Assembly (NCBI GenBank): GCA_963789785.1
Contig: CAWBNC010000038.1
Coordinates: 124,001 to 188,000 of the forward strand
Direction of reading: 5' to 3'
DNA: 64,000 bases
From: JAEULH01 sp963789785
GTDB taxonomy: Bacteria; Pseudomonadota; Alphaproteobacteria; Rhodospirillales; Defluviicoccaceae
In this document: piece after piece, positions 25,978 through 35,048 of the stretch
How positions within the stretch are numbered: position 1 is the first letter of the stretch
Layout of the letters: every line of letters starts with the position of its first letter
Program-made: the position numbers and the translations under genes
The notes under the pieces: model-generated
Told to the model about the DNA's origin: nothing
The model's input: only the letters and a program-made list of their open reading frames with translations
Database searches by the model: none

Positions 25978-27024
25978 GTGCCGAACAATCCGGCGACCAC
26001 AACGCGGAACAATCCATCCATGACTTCTTTCGGCAGCGGCGCGTCCAGCCCAGCCTCCGCCCTCAACGCTCCGGACATCAGGGTCTCGGTGCGGCAAACC
26101 TTCGGCATCGACAGCGATCTCGATGTGCCGGCATTCAGTGTCGCCGACGATCACGTGCCCGATATCGACGATGCCTACCGGTTCGATCGCGACACGACCC
26201 TCGCGATCCTCGCCGGCTTTGCCTTCAACCGTCGGGTCCTGGTCCAGGGCTACCACGGCACCGGCAAATCGACGCACATCGAACAGGTCGCGGCGCGCCT
26301 GAACTGGCAGTGCATCCGCGTCAATCTGGACAGCCACATCAGCCGGATCGACATGGTCGGGCGGGACGCCATCGTCCTGCGGGAAGGCGCGCAGGTGACC
26401 GAGTTTCGCGAGGGCATTCTGCCGTGGGCGCTGCAGCGGCCGGCGGCGCTGGTGTTCGACGAGTACGACGCCGGTCGGCCGGACGTGATGTTCGTCATCC
26501 AGCGGGTGCTCGAGGTCGAAGGCAAGCTGACGCTGCTCGACCAGAACCGGGTGTTGCGGCCGCATCCGTACTTTCGCCTGTTCGCGACGACCAATACCGT
26601 CGGGCTCGGCGATACCACCGGGCTTTATCATGGCACCCAGCAGATCAACCAGGGGCAGATGGATCGCTGGAACATCGTCGCAACCCTCAACTACCTGCCT
26701 CATGACGACGAGCTCGAAATCGTTCTGGCGAAGGTGCCGGCCTATGCCGGCAAGGAAGGCCGTGGCCAGGTCTCGGCCATGGTCGAGCTTGCCGACCTAA
26801 CCCGCGCGGGCTTCATCAACGGCGACATTTCGACCGTTATGTCGCCGCGCACGGTGATCACCTGGGCGGAGAACGCGCAGATCTTCGGCGACATCGCCGC
26901 CGCCTTCCGACTCACCTTCCTCAACAAGTGCGATGAGCTCGAACGTCCGACGGTTGCGGAATACTATCAGCGCTGCTTCGGCACCGAGCTTGCCGACTCC
27001 GCCATGCAGGCGGCGGTGCGCTGA
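25978..27024 (+). CDS. cobS: Cobaltochelatase subunit CobS
   Basis: AAA+ ATPase subunit that, with CobT and CobN, inserts cobalt into hydrogenobyrinate diamide in the aerobic cobalamin pathway. Seen: VLVQGYHGTGKSTHIEQVAARLNW (Walker A), RIDMVGRDAIVL, PAALVFDEYDAGRPDVMFVIQ (Walker B), FATTNTVGLGDTTGLYHGTQQINQGQMDRW. The GTG at 25978 has GAGG seven bases upstream; ATG at 26020 is an alternative that would shorten the disordered N-terminus. The 5' end abuts the J-domain gene stop. Confidence 0.93.
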   Translation: MPNNPATTTRNNPSMTSFGSGASSPASALNAPDIRVSVRQTFGIDSDLDVPAFSVADDHVPDIDDAYRFDRDTTLAILAGFAFNRRVLVQGYHGTGKSTHIEQVAARLNWQCIRVNLDSHISRIDMVGRDAIVLREGAQVTEFREGILPWALQRPAALVFDEYDAGRPDVMFVIQRVLEVEGKLTLLDQNRVLRPHPYFRLFATTNTVGLGDTTGLYHGTQQINQGQMDRWNIVATLNYLPHDDELEIVLAKVPAYAGKEGRGQVSAMVELADLTRAGFINGDISTVMSPRTVITWAENAQIFGDIAAAFRLTFLNKCDELERPTVAEYYQRCFGTELADSAMQAAVR

Positions 27025-27039
27025 CGCCGTGGTGGCGTG

Positions 27040-28939
27040 ATGCAGCACGACGAGGACGCCGGCGCGCTGGTCAGGCGGGTTACCGCCGCGACGCTGAAGG
27101 CGGTTTCCGGACGCAGCGACGTTACCGTGATCTACGGCGCAGGCGAGGCGGATCTTCGCGGGATGCGGGTCAAGCTGCCGAGCGCCTCCCTCGCGGACGA
27201 GCCGGGCCGAGGTTGCCCGCCTCCGTGGACTGGCGGACAATGCGGCGCTGACCCTGCGCTATCACGACGCTGGCCTCCACGACAGGCTGGGACCGAGCGC
27301 CCCGCCGGCCCGCGCCATTTTCGATGCCGTCGAGGAGGTGCGGGTGCAGGCCATCGGCAGCCAGCGCCTGACGGGCGTTGCCGCCAATCTTGACGCCCTT
27401 CTCGAGGACACCTGTCGGAGCAAGGGCTTCGGCCGTCCGGAGGCCGGCGATCAGGCCTTTTTCACCGAGGCAGTCAGCCTCCTCGTCCGCGAGCGGCTGA
27501 CGGGCGGCCGCGCGCCGGCGGCCGCCGAGGCCCTGCTCGAGCGCTGGCGGCCGCTGGTTCAGGAACGCTGCGGTGCGCAGCTCGGCCACCTCGGCGAGAC
27601 GATGAGTGACCAGCGCGCATTCGGCGCGATGGTTCTGCAGATGATGCATGCGCTCGGTCTGATTGACGACGAGCCGTTTTCTCCCGACAGCGACGAGAGC
27701 CCCGATCAGGGTGACGAAGAGGACGATCAGACGGAGTCCTCGCAAAGCCGCTCGCAAGGCGCCGAGGGCGGCGCTTCGGAGACGTCTTCGGCGTCTGCCG
27801 GCGGCGCCGAGGCTGATGCGGTCCAGGACTTCGGCGATCCGGCCGCCGGCGAGCAGCCGGATCCGGGACAGGGCGGCGAGATGCCGGCCGGGCCGTCGGC
27901 GCGGCGGAACCAGACCGATCTCAGAGCAGGGCAAAGCTTCGCCGGCTACAAGACCTTTACGACCGATTACGACGAGGTTGTCGACGCCTCACGGCTGTGC
28001 GAGGGCGACGAACTGTCGCGCCTGCGCGCACAGCTCGACCAGCAGCTCAGCAACCTTCAGGGCGTCGTCGCCCGTCTGGCTAACCGGCTGCAGCGTCGTC
28101 TGCTCGCCCGCCAGACCCGGGCCTGGCAGTTCGACCTCGAGGACGGCCTGCTCGACTCCGGCCGGCTTGCGCGGGTGGTCGCCGATCCGATGTACCCGCT
28201 AAGCTTCAAGCAGGAACAGGAGACCGAGTTCCGCGACACCGTGGTGTCGCTGCTGATCGACAATTCCGGCTCCATGCGCGGCCGCCCTATCTCAGTCGCG
28301 GCGATGAGCGCCGACATCCTCGCACGAACCCTGGAGCGATGCGGCGTCAAGGTCGAGATCCTCGGCTTCACGACCAAGGCCTGGAAGGGCGGCATGGCCC
28401 GCGAGCGCTGGGTCGCCGCCGGCCGTGGAAAGGATCCGGGGCGGCTCAACGACCTCCGCCATATCGTCTACAAGGGCGCCGATCAGCCGTGGCGGCGGGC
28501 GCGGCGCAACCTCGGGCTGATGCTGCGCGAGGGCCTGCTCAAGGAGAACATCGACGGCGAGGCGCTGCTGTGGGCGCACGACCGGCTGCTCGCCCGCGTC
28601 GAGCAGCGGCGCATCCTGATGGTGATTTCCGACGGCGCGCCGGTCGACGACGCGACGCTGTCGGCAAACCCCGGCAATTTTCTCGAGCGTCACCTGCGCG
28701 CGGTGATCGACTGGATCGAGACGCGGTCGCCGGTCGAGCTGACCGCCATCGGCATCGGCCACGACGTGACCCGCTACTACCGCCGCGCGGTTACGATCGT
28801 CGACGCCGAGGAACTGGGCGGCACCATGCTGCAGAACCTGGCCGACCTGTTCGACGAGCAGATCCTCCCCCATGTCCAGCCGCACGCCGCATCGCCGACC
28901 GGCCGCCGCGCCGGGCGAAGCGCGCTGATGCGGCAGTAG
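27040..28939 (+). CDS. cobT: Cobaltochelatase subunit CobT (one-base frameshift)
   Basis: MIDAS-bearing partner of CobS. The N-terminal region (VTVIYGAGEADLRGMRVKLP) loses frame near 27205; removal of one G gives ADEPAEVARLRGLADNAAL and the remainder is open to 28939. An acidic, Ser/Glu-rich linker (about 27680-27870) leads to the C-terminal VWA domain: LLIDNSGSMRGRPI, EILGFTTKAWKGG, RRNLGLMLREGLLKENIDGEALLWA and LMVISDGAPVDD. Repaired length is 632 residues, as usual for CobT. Fifteen bases separate it from cobS. Confidence 0.9.
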
Positions 28940-29141
28940 GCCACAGCCTCTCGCTGTTCTCCCGCAGCACTTCGTTCTGTTGCGGATAGAGACGCGCATG
29001 TGTCTGCTGAGACACGTTCGCGCTTGACCTTAATCCCCTCAAAAAGTATGGCTATTCGACTTGTGTGGAGCCCAGACGGCCGCCGTTCGGCAGCCGGACC
29101 GGCAGGTCGGCAAATGGCGAAAATGCCAGGAAGGTGCAAAA

Positions 29142-29698
29142 ATGAAACAGATAAAGGTGATCGGGCTGGCGCTCCCGACGAGAGCGGGACAACGACGATC
29201 GGCGGTGACGTCGATATTGGAAACGCCTATGCCCCGGAACTCGACTTCACCTACTTCTTTACCAAGAACATCGGCGCCGAACTGATCCTGGCGACGATCA
29301 GGCATGACGTGAAGGTTCATAGACTCGGCGCTCGGCAACGTCGACCTTGGCAGCGTCTGGCTGCTGCCGCCGACCCTGACGCTGCAGTATCACTTCTTCA
29401 CCGACAACAAGGTCAGCCCCTACGTCGGCGCCGGCATCAACTACACGGTGTTCTACGGCGTCGATGATCCGAGCGGCGGTCTCGTTAACGATGTCGACTA
29501 CGACAACAAGTTCGGCTGGGCCCTTCAGGCCGAACTCGATCTGGCAGGTGCTCGATCGCTGGAGCGTCAACTTCGACGTCAAGAAGCTGTTCCTGCCGGC
29601 GAGCGTCAAAGTCAACGAGCGGCGCGGTCAAGAGCCGCAATGCCGACATCGATCCCTGGATATTCGGCGTCGGCATCGGTTATCGCTTCTCTCTCTAG
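29142..29698 (+). pseudogene. OmpW-family outer-membrane protein, decayed
   Basis: A normal ribosome site (AGGAAGG) and signal-peptide start MKQIKVIGLAL are followed after only about 11 codons by beta-barrel sequence in other frames: YAPELDFTYFFTKNIGAELILA, then GSVWLLPPTLTLQYHFFTDNKVSPYVGAGINYTVFYG, then DRWSVNFDVKKLFLP, and finally SRNADIDPWIFGVGIGYRFSL with the terminal Phe-x-x aromatic end typical of porins. Thus an internal deletion of the N-terminal barrel and at least three frame changes. OmpW proteins form an eight-stranded barrel with a hydrophobic channel. This copy is non-functional as read. Confidence 0.8.
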
Positions 29699-29748
29699 CC
29701 GTATCATGGGTGTCGCTGTTGCCGCCTCGAGGCGGCAATGGCGGACCT

Positions 29749-30372
29749 TCAGCGCCCCGTCACCGCCCAATCGAGGGCGTCCTCGAGCCGGTCGTTGCCC
29801 CAGAACATCTCCTCGCCGGCGAACAGGGTTGGGGCGCCGAAGATCCCCCACGCCGCGGCCTCGTCGGCGCGCCGGCGCAGGGCGGCCTTGGCCTCATCCG
29901 AGGCGGCGCGGGTGACCAGGTCGCGACCGGGCAGCCCGAGGCCATCGAGGATCTCGCCGATCACGACCGGATCATCCGTCGCCCGATCCTCGGCGAAATT
30001 GGCGACATAGACCGCGCGGACGAAATCGGGCAGCCACTGCGCCCCAGCGTTTCCGCAGGCGACGCGGGACGCAACAAGACCGCTGCGGGGGAAGACAGTC
30101 GGCCGGCGCAGAGTGATCCGCTCGCGGTTGCAGATCCTTTCCAGATCGCGCCACATGTAGCGACCCTTGGCCGGTTGGAGGTTGAACGGCGAGTTAGCCC
30201 AGCCTTGGGCGGCGAAGATCGGGCCTAGCAGAAACACCTTCCACGAAATCCGCACCCCGCGACCCGCGGCCAGTCGCTCGATCCGCATCGCTGCAGGGTA
30301 GGAATAGGTACTGGCAAACTCGAACCAGAACTCAAGATCCACAACCGGGCGCTTTCCCGTCATCGACGGCAT
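29749..30372 (-). CDS. 2-hydroxychromene-2-carboxylate isomerase family (DsbA-fold, GST kappa-like)
   Basis: 207 residues: VDLEFWFEFASTYSYPAAMRIE, where the active-site Ser/Thr replaces the DsbA cysteine, ISWKVFLLGPIFAAQGW, YMWRDLERICNRE, GIFGAPTLFAGEEMFWGNDRLEDAL. HCCA isomerases act with glutathione in naphthalene degradation, but most chromosomal copies have unknown substrates. An ATG three codons in (30363) is an alternative start. There are no aromatic-degradation genes beside it. Confidence 0.85.
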   Translation of the reverse strand: MPSMTGKRPVVDLEFWFEFASTYSYPAAMRIERLAAGRGVRISWKVFLLGPIFAAQGWANSPFNLQPAKGRYMWRDLERICNRERITLRRPTVFPRSGLVASRVACGNAGAQWLPDFVRAVYVANFAEDRATDDPVVIGEILDGLGLPGRDLVTRAASDEAKAALRRRADEAAAWGIFGAPTLFAGEEMFWGNDRLEDALDWAVTGR

Positions 30373-30481
30373 CTCGGGTCATGCCCGAGCCCGACTGCGC
30401 CGGAAGGGCCGGTTCCACCGGGCGGGGCGAGCCCCGGAAGGCCGCGGCCTTCCGGGTGTCGCGACTTGGCGAGGCGTCGAA

Positions 30482-30864
30482 CTACTGGCGCATGTCCGGC
30501 TTGCGCGGCAATTCCGGCGAGCCCGTGCCCGGTCCCGTGTCCGACCCCGTGCCCGTGCCCGGCCCGGTGCCTGTATCAGAGCCAGAGCCCGTGCCGGGAC
30601 CGGTCCCGCCCGTTCCGCCAGCGCCGGCGCCGCGTCCCGGCGCTCCCGCCTGCCGGAGCCGCCGGCGCCACCCGCACCGGCACCACCAGCGCCACCGCTA
30701 CCGCCCCCTCCGCTACCGCCCCCTCCGCCACCCCCGCCAGTAGCGATTAGCAGGCGTTCGGGCGAGCCCGTGCCCGCCTTGCCGTCACTGGGCGCGGCTT
30801 GCACCGCGGCCGCTGCCATGATCGTCGCTATTGCCGCACCGGCGAGAAGCTGAGATGCGCGCAT
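30482..30864 (-). CDS. Glycine-rich exported low-complexity protein (probable frameshift)
   Basis: Starts MRASQLLAGAAIATIMAAAAV with a signal peptide cut after VQA, then a short stretch and a long Gly/Ser run. Two endings are possible. In the frame as given it becomes an Arg/Ala-rich tail to 30379. If one base is miscalled near 30650 the Gly/Thr/Asp repeat theme continues (GTGSGSDTGTGPGTGTGSD) and ends PELPRKPDMRQ at 30482. The second reading is favoured because composition stays constant. The Arg-rich tail is the typical shadow of GGN-rich DNA. Function unknown; surface or envelope spacer is a guess. Confidence 0.45.
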
Positions 30865-31059
30865 TGAGATGTCTCCCAAAACCATGAGTTGAAGTAATAA
30901 AGCAACACGGGACGAAGGGATCGGTTCCAAATCACCGGACTGTAGGGCCAGGTCACAGCGCGTGCGAAGGAATCGCATGAGCGCGCTTGGCGGGGCCGGT
31001 GAGCGGTGTATGGTGCGGGGTTGAAGCGGCGTCGTCCGCCTGGTGCAACGGAGGACGGA

Positions 31060-31812
31060 TTGGATCTTTGGCATTGCGCATCGGTGGTCACCGGAGCGGC
31101 ATCGGGACTGGGTGCAGAGACGGCGCGCTACCTCGCCGAGGCCGGAGCGCGGGTGGCGCTGATCGACATCGACGGGGACGGCGTTGCCGCCGTCGCCGAC
31201 GAGGTTGGCGGGCTCGCCATCCCCTGCGACGTCGCCGATTCGGGCGCCGCCGAGGCCGCGCTGAAGAAAGCCAGAGAGGCCCATGGCGCCGCGCGGGTTC
31301 TGGTTCACTGCGTCGGCCGGGCGCATCCGCAGAAGATCGTCGACAACGACACGCCCATGCCGCTCGACGATTTCCGTCAGCTCGTCGAGGTCAACCTCAT
31401 CAGCACCTTCAACATGACCCGCCTCATCGCCGCCGACATGGCGCGCCTTCCACGGGGGCCGGCCGGCGAGCGCGGGGTGATCATCTCGACGGCGTCGGGT
31501 TCGGCCTACGAAGGCCAGAGCGGAGAGGCGGCCTACGCCGCATCGAAGGGCGGCGTCGTCAGCATGATCCTGCCGGCCGCGCGCGAGCTCGGCGCGCTGG
31601 GCATCCGCGTCGTTGGCATCGCGCCTGGCTTGTTCGGCACGCCCACGCTGTTCGCCATGGAAAGCAATCTCGACTCCCGGGTCGTCCAGTCGATCCCCTT
31701 CCCCCAGCGGTTCGGCGATCCGGCGGAGTTCGCGATGCTGGTCATGCACGTCATCGCAAACGTCATGATCAACGGCACCGTCCTGCGCCTGGACGGTGGC
31801 TACCATCGCTAG
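31060..31812 (+). CDS. SDR-family 3-hydroxyacyl-CoA dehydrogenase type 2-like
   Basis: 250 residues from a TTG preceded by GGAGGA six bases upstream. Seen: VVTGAASGLGAETARYLAEAG, ALIDIDGDG with the Asp for NAD, CDVAD, the catalytic Ser (STASGSAYEGQSG), Y-x3-K in AAYAASKGGVVSM, and PGLFGTPTLFAMES, PFPQRFGDPAEFA, INGTVLRLDGGYHR. This closing pattern is that of the HSD10/3-hydroxyacyl-CoA dehydrogenase group acting in branched-chain or short-chain acyl-CoA oxidation. NCVGRAHP replaces the usual NNAG, which is a deviation. Confidence 0.86.
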   Translation: MDLWHCASVVTGAASGLGAETARYLAEAGARVALIDIDGDGVAAVADEVGGLAIPCDVADSGAAEAALKKAREAHGAARVLVHCVGRAHPQKIVDNDTPMPLDDFRQLVEVNLISTFNMTRLIAADMARLPRGPAGERGVIISTASGSAYEGQSGEAAYAASKGGVVSMILPAARELGALGIRVVGIAPGLFGTPTLFAMESNLDSRVVQSIPFPQRFGDPAEFAMLVMHVIANVMINGTVLRLDGGYHR

Positions 31813-31906
31813 TGGTTCGATCAAGCGACGCGCCGGGTCGGCAGCTAATCGAAGACGAGCGTCAGGATCAGACCAGAGGCCGCGCGGCCGGCCGGGGGAG
31901 CGGAGC

Positions 31907-32737
31907 ATGGTGAACGACGGGCCGATCCTCTACCTCGTCTCCCACGCCTCGGGGGAACTGGTCGAAATGCTCGCGCGCAATACCGTCGCCCAGCTCGACG
32001 GCGTCTCCATCGACATGCGGCTGTGGAAGATGGTCCGCAACCTCGGCCAGGCAGCCGACATCCTCGGCGAGATCGCGGCCCGCCCGGGTTATGTCCTGCA
32101 CAGCGTCGCCGATCGCAAGGTCCGCACCGCGCTGGAGGACGGCTGCGCCCGGCTCGCGGCGCCCTGCCGCTACGTGCTCGAGCCGTTCGTCACCGGGCTC
32201 GCCGACTACTATGGCGCGCATGTGCGCTTCCGCGCCAGCGCCCGCGATGTCATGGACGAAGACTACTTCCGCCGGGTCGAGGCGATGAAGTACACGCTGA
32301 GCCACGATGACGGCGTCGCCGCCCAGGATCTTGAGAAGGCCGACGTGATCCTGGTCGGCGTCTCCCGGGCGACCAAGACGCCGACGTGCCTGTATCTCGC
32401 CTCGCGCGGGATCAAGGCGGCGAACGTGCCGCTGGTGCCGGGCGTGCCGCCGCCCCGTGGCCTGTTCGAGGCAAAAGCTCCGCTGGTCGTCGGCCTCACC
32501 GTGAATGCGACCCAGCTGGCGCGGATCCGCAGCGCCCGGCTGCGGATGCTGAGCGCGGACGAGACCACCGACTACGACGCCGAAGCCACCGTCGCCATCG
32601 AGGTGCGCGACGCCCGGCGGCTGTTCGTCCGCCAGCGCTGGCCGGTGATCGACGTGACCAACCGCTCCATCGAGCAGACGGCCAACAGGATCGTCAAGCT
32701 GCTGGAAGAGCGAAGGGGGAAAGCGGAGACGGAGTAA
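31907..32737 (+). CDS. ppsR: Pyruvate,phosphate dikinase regulatory protein (kinase/pyrophosphorylase)
   Basis: Bifunctional DUF299 protein that inactivates PPDK by ADP-dependent phosphorylation of a threonine and reactivates it by phosphate-dependent dephosphorylation. 276 residues: LYLVSHASGELVEMLARNTVAQ, FVTGLADYYG, RVEAMKYTLSHDDG, the P-loop ILVGVSRATKTPTCLYLASRGIKAANVPLVPG and VIDVTNRSIEQTANRI. In many Rhodospirillales this gene sits beside maf and hemE; here it lies about 30 kb away from them. Confidence 0.92.
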   Translation: MVNDGPILYLVSHASGELVEMLARNTVAQLDGVSIDMRLWKMVRNLGQAADILGEIAARPGYVLHSVADRKVRTALEDGCARLAAPCRYVLEPFVTGLADYYGAHVRFRASARDVMDEDYFRRVEAMKYTLSHDDGVAAQDLEKADVILVGVSRATKTPTCLYLASRGIKAANVPLVPGVPPPRGLFEAKAPLVVGLTVNATQLARIRSARLRMLSADETTDYDAEATVAIEVRDARRLFVRQRWPVIDVTNRSIEQTANRIVKLLEERRGKAETE

Positions 32738-32827
32738 GCCTCGGCGGGGGAAGGAGTTGGCGGAGATGGGGGATGACCTGACGCCGCCATGACATGCGTT
32801 GCATAATGAGAGGCGATAAGGTCGCGC

Positions 32828-33126
32828 ATGATAACGAGCTTCCGCCACAAGGGCTCAGGTTGCTCTACGAGCAGGGCGACCGGCGGAGGGTGTCGGCGGA
32901 CCACACGGACAAGATCGAGCGCACTCTTGCCCGTATTGATCAGGCGGACGAACCGGGCGGGTCGGACCTGCCGGGTTAACGCCTCCACCCCCTGCAAGGC
33001 GATCTCGCGAGGTTCTGGTCCGTGACCGTTACCGGCAATTGGCGGGTAATCTTCCGTATCGCGGACGGCCACGTCAGCGGCGTTGACTTGGTTGATTACC
33101 ACTGGGAGACATGGCTATGGCGATGA
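32828..33126 (+). pseudogene. higB: HigB-type toxin, broken (frameshift plus in-frame stop)
   Basis: RelE-superfamily mRNA interferase. The start MITSFRHKG is in one frame; from about 32855 another frame carries RLLYEQGDRRRVSADHTDKIERTLARIDQA, then a TAA at 32977-32979 sits where family members have LPGFRLHPL, and the same frame continues RLHPLQGDLARFWSVTVTGNWRVIFRI to the TGA at 33124. So two independent lesions are present. The 3' end overlaps higA by 16 bases, the normal arrangement of higBA. Confidence 0.82.
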
Positions 33127-33404
33127 AGAAACCGCCGCATCCGGGGCTTTCCGTCCGGCACGACTGCATCGAGCCGCTGGGCTTGACCATCGTCGATGCC
33201 GCCAGGCGTCTCGGCGTCAGTCGCAAGCAGCTCTTCGACATCGTCAATGGTCATGCGGGCATCTTGCCGGAAATGGCGATCCGCCTCGACAAGGCCTTCG
33301 GCGGCGGCGCGGAGACCTGGTATCGCACGCAGGCGGCCTTCGACCTTGCCCGCGTGATGGAACACGCCGATGAGATCAAGGTCGACCGGGTGACGGCGGC
33401 GTGA
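33111..33404 (+). CDS. higA: HigA-type antitoxin (XRE family)
   Basis: 97 residues with a helix-turn-helix (LTIVDAARRLGVSRKQLFDIVNG), then GILPEMAIRLDKAFGGGAETWYRTQAAFDLA, the usual HigA/VapI signature. GGGAG lies just upstream of the ATG. It would bind HigB and repress its own operon. It is intact while the toxin is broken, the expected end state of a decaying type II toxin-antitoxin locus. Confidence 0.88.
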   Translation: MAMAMKKPPHPGLSVRHDCIEPLGLTIVDAARRLGVSRKQLFDIVNGHAGILPEMAIRLDKAFGGGAETWYRTQAAFDLARVMEHADEIKVDRVTAA

Positions 33405-33539
33405 GCGCCCGACCTCCTCGCCGTCGAGACAGCAGCGCAGCGCAGCGCTGACGACGGTGTTGCGGTTCGGACCGTTGCTGCGGGCGAAGACCGCCAGCAC
33501 GGCGCGAAACGCCAATGACCTTGGACGCCTTGCGCCGAT

Positions 33540-33845
33540 CGCCCGGTAACGGCTATATTAGAGGTGTCGCGAGAGCGACTATGGCGATAAACGCTTTGCG
33601 AAATAGGCGTTGCGGACCCGGGGGCAGTGCCCGGCGCCTCCACCAATTCCGGCGTTTCGATATGAGACGCCGGCTGCGGGGGCGAAACAGGATCGACGTG
33701 CGTAGTAAAGGTGGAGTTTTCGCCCGGCATGGTACCGCCGTTATCGGGCTACTTTTACAGATGCCAACGATAATGAGGCATATGCTCTCGCCGCATAAGG
33801 CTTGAGCGGGGTTCGGGAGGCGCCTGGCACCAGAAGCCTCCCACT
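33540..33845 (+). ncRNA. ssrA: tmRNA, circularly permuted two-piece form
   Basis: The acceptor half comes first (about 33540-33645): a GTCGC-GAGA-GCGAC hairpin, then CCGGGGGCAGTGCCCGG and CGCCTCC-A-CCA ending at 33645. After an intervening segment the coding half starts at 33678 with GGGGGCGAAACAGGATCGAC. Its GGGGGCG pairs with CGCCTCC of the acceptor half to form the seven-bp acceptor stem (one G-U). The tag reading frame 33763-33798 encodes ANDNEAYALAA and a stop. A stem GGGAGGC/GCCTCCC (33815-33821/33836-33842) follows. Permuted genes of this order are typical of alphaproteobacteria. The outer ends are approximate. It rescues stalled ribosomes and tags proteins for ClpXP. Confidence 0.93.
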
Positions 33846-33898
33846 TACCCTCGGGCGGGGTTGCGGTGGAGTTTCGGGTCCGCCACGATGGCTATGCC

Positions 33899-34384
33899 AT
33901 GACAGATCATCACGCCGAAGACTTTCCCTATGCCGTATGGGTCGAAGACGCCCTGCGCGGTGTCGTCCGCCGGACCTTGGCGTACGCCGCCGACCACGGA
34001 CTGGCCGGCGAGCATCACTTCTACATCTCGTTTCGCACCACCGACGACGGCGTTCACATCGCCGACCACCTTCGCGCCCGCTATCCCGGTGAGATGACCA
34101 TCGTCCTGCAGCATCAGTTCTGGGATCTGGAGGTCGGCGCCGAGGCGTTCAGCGTCTCGTTGCGCTTCGGCGGGAGGCTGACGCCATTGCGTATCCCCTT
34201 TTCGGCCATCACAGCCTTCGGCGACCCGTCGGTGAATTTCGGCCTGCAGTTCAGCGCGCCGGCGGACGCGCCGGCCGAACCCGATCCAGCTCCGGCCAGC
34301 CCTCCCGCGAGCCCGGAGCAGCCGACGGCGGAGGCAGACGCGGCGGCCCGGGTTATCGCCTTCGACGCCTTCCGCAAGAAGTAG
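33899..34384 (+). CDS. sspB: ClpXP adaptor SspB, alphaproteobacterial type
   Basis: 161 residues. The core YAVWVEDALRGVVRRTLAYA, HHFYISFRT, LRARYPGEMTIVLQHQFWDLEV, FSVSLRFGG, LRIPFSAITAFGDPSVNFGLQF is the SspB substrate-binding fold. A Pro/Ala-rich linker leads to the C-terminal RVIAFDAFRKK that docks on ClpX. SspB delivers ssrA-tagged proteins to ClpXP, and its gene starts about 55 bases after the tmRNA gene. The ATG at 33899 is preferred; GTG at 33866 would add eleven residues that look non-conserved. Confidence 0.9.
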   Translation: MTDHHAEDFPYAVWVEDALRGVVRRTLAYAADHGLAGEHHFYISFRTTDDGVHIADHLRARYPGEMTIVLQHQFWDLEVGAEAFSVSLRFGGRLTPLRIPFSAITAFGDPSVNFGLQFSAPADAPAEPDPAPASPPASPEQPTAEADAAARVIAFDAFRKK

Positions 34385-34430
34385 CCGCCCGCGTCACCGG
34401 TTTTTTCTCTTCGACGAGCGCTGCGCGCTG

Positions 34431-35046
34431 TCACGACGGCGCGTCGCCGGACTTCTCGCCGATCTTCGACTCCTCGCCGCTGAGCAGGCGGCGGACGTTG
34501 CCGGCATGGCGGGCGAAAACCAGCGCCGCCAGGGTGATGGCGGCCAAGGCCACCAGCAGCCGGTCGGGAGCGGGGACGAGGATCAGGGACAGGATCGGCG
34601 AGGCGGCGAAGGCGATGAGCGCGGCCAGCGACGAGTAGCGGGTGGCGAACGCCGTGATCAGCCAGACGGCGCAGGCGGCGAGGCCCACCGGCCAGGCCAA
34701 AGCGATGAGCACGCCCAGCCCGGTGGCAACGCCCTTGCCGCCGCGAAAGCCGAGCCAGACAGGGAAGCTGTGGCCGAGGACGCGCCGCGAGGCCGGCGAC
34801 GACGGCGTAGTCGAGGCCCCAGCGATCGAAGACCAGCACCGCGACCGCGCCCTTGCCGGCGTCGAGTAGCAGGGTTGCCGCCGCGAGGCCCTTGTGGCCG
34901 GTGCGCAGGACGTTGGTCGTGCCGATATTGCCCGAGCCGATCTTCCGCACATCCCCAAGTCCGGCGGCGCGGGTCAGCAGCAGGCCGAAGGGGATCGAGC
35001 CGAAGAGATAGCCGACCGCCGCGGCGATGGCGAAGTAGACGAGCAT
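34431..35046 (-). CDS. plsY: Acyl-phosphate:glycerol-3-phosphate acyltransferase PlsY (one-base frameshift)
   Basis: Membrane enzyme that makes lysophosphatidic acid. Seen in one frame: MLVYFAIAAAVGYLFGSIPFGLLL, IGSGNIGTTNVLRTGHKGLAA (motif 1) and LLLDAGKGAVAVLVFD. After a break near 34780 the other frame gives VLGHSFPVWLGFRGGKGVATG (motif 2) and several further helices. Removing one G joins them as AGLAAVLGHS. Repaired length is 204 residues. It lies two bases downstream of pyrC' on the same strand, as in other alphaproteobacteria. Confidence 0.9.
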
Positions 35047-35048
35047 GA

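Noticed and set aside
30500..30760. Possible CRISPR or tandem-repeat array in the GTGCCCGG-type repeats
   Set aside because: Units are short, irregular and in codon phase of a Gly/Thr-rich protein. There are no spacers. No CRISPR array or cas gene is seen anywhere in the window.
30379..31908. 509-codon minus-strand frame spanning the SDR gene
   Set aside because: Only its last part (from 30864) has a signal peptide and ribosome context. The rest is antisense to a clear SDR.
33126..34100. Possible tRNA from the T-arm-like segment ending in CCA
   Set aside because: The CCA end and T-arm belong to the tmRNA acceptor half. No anticodon arm is present and the stem pairs with the downstream coding half.
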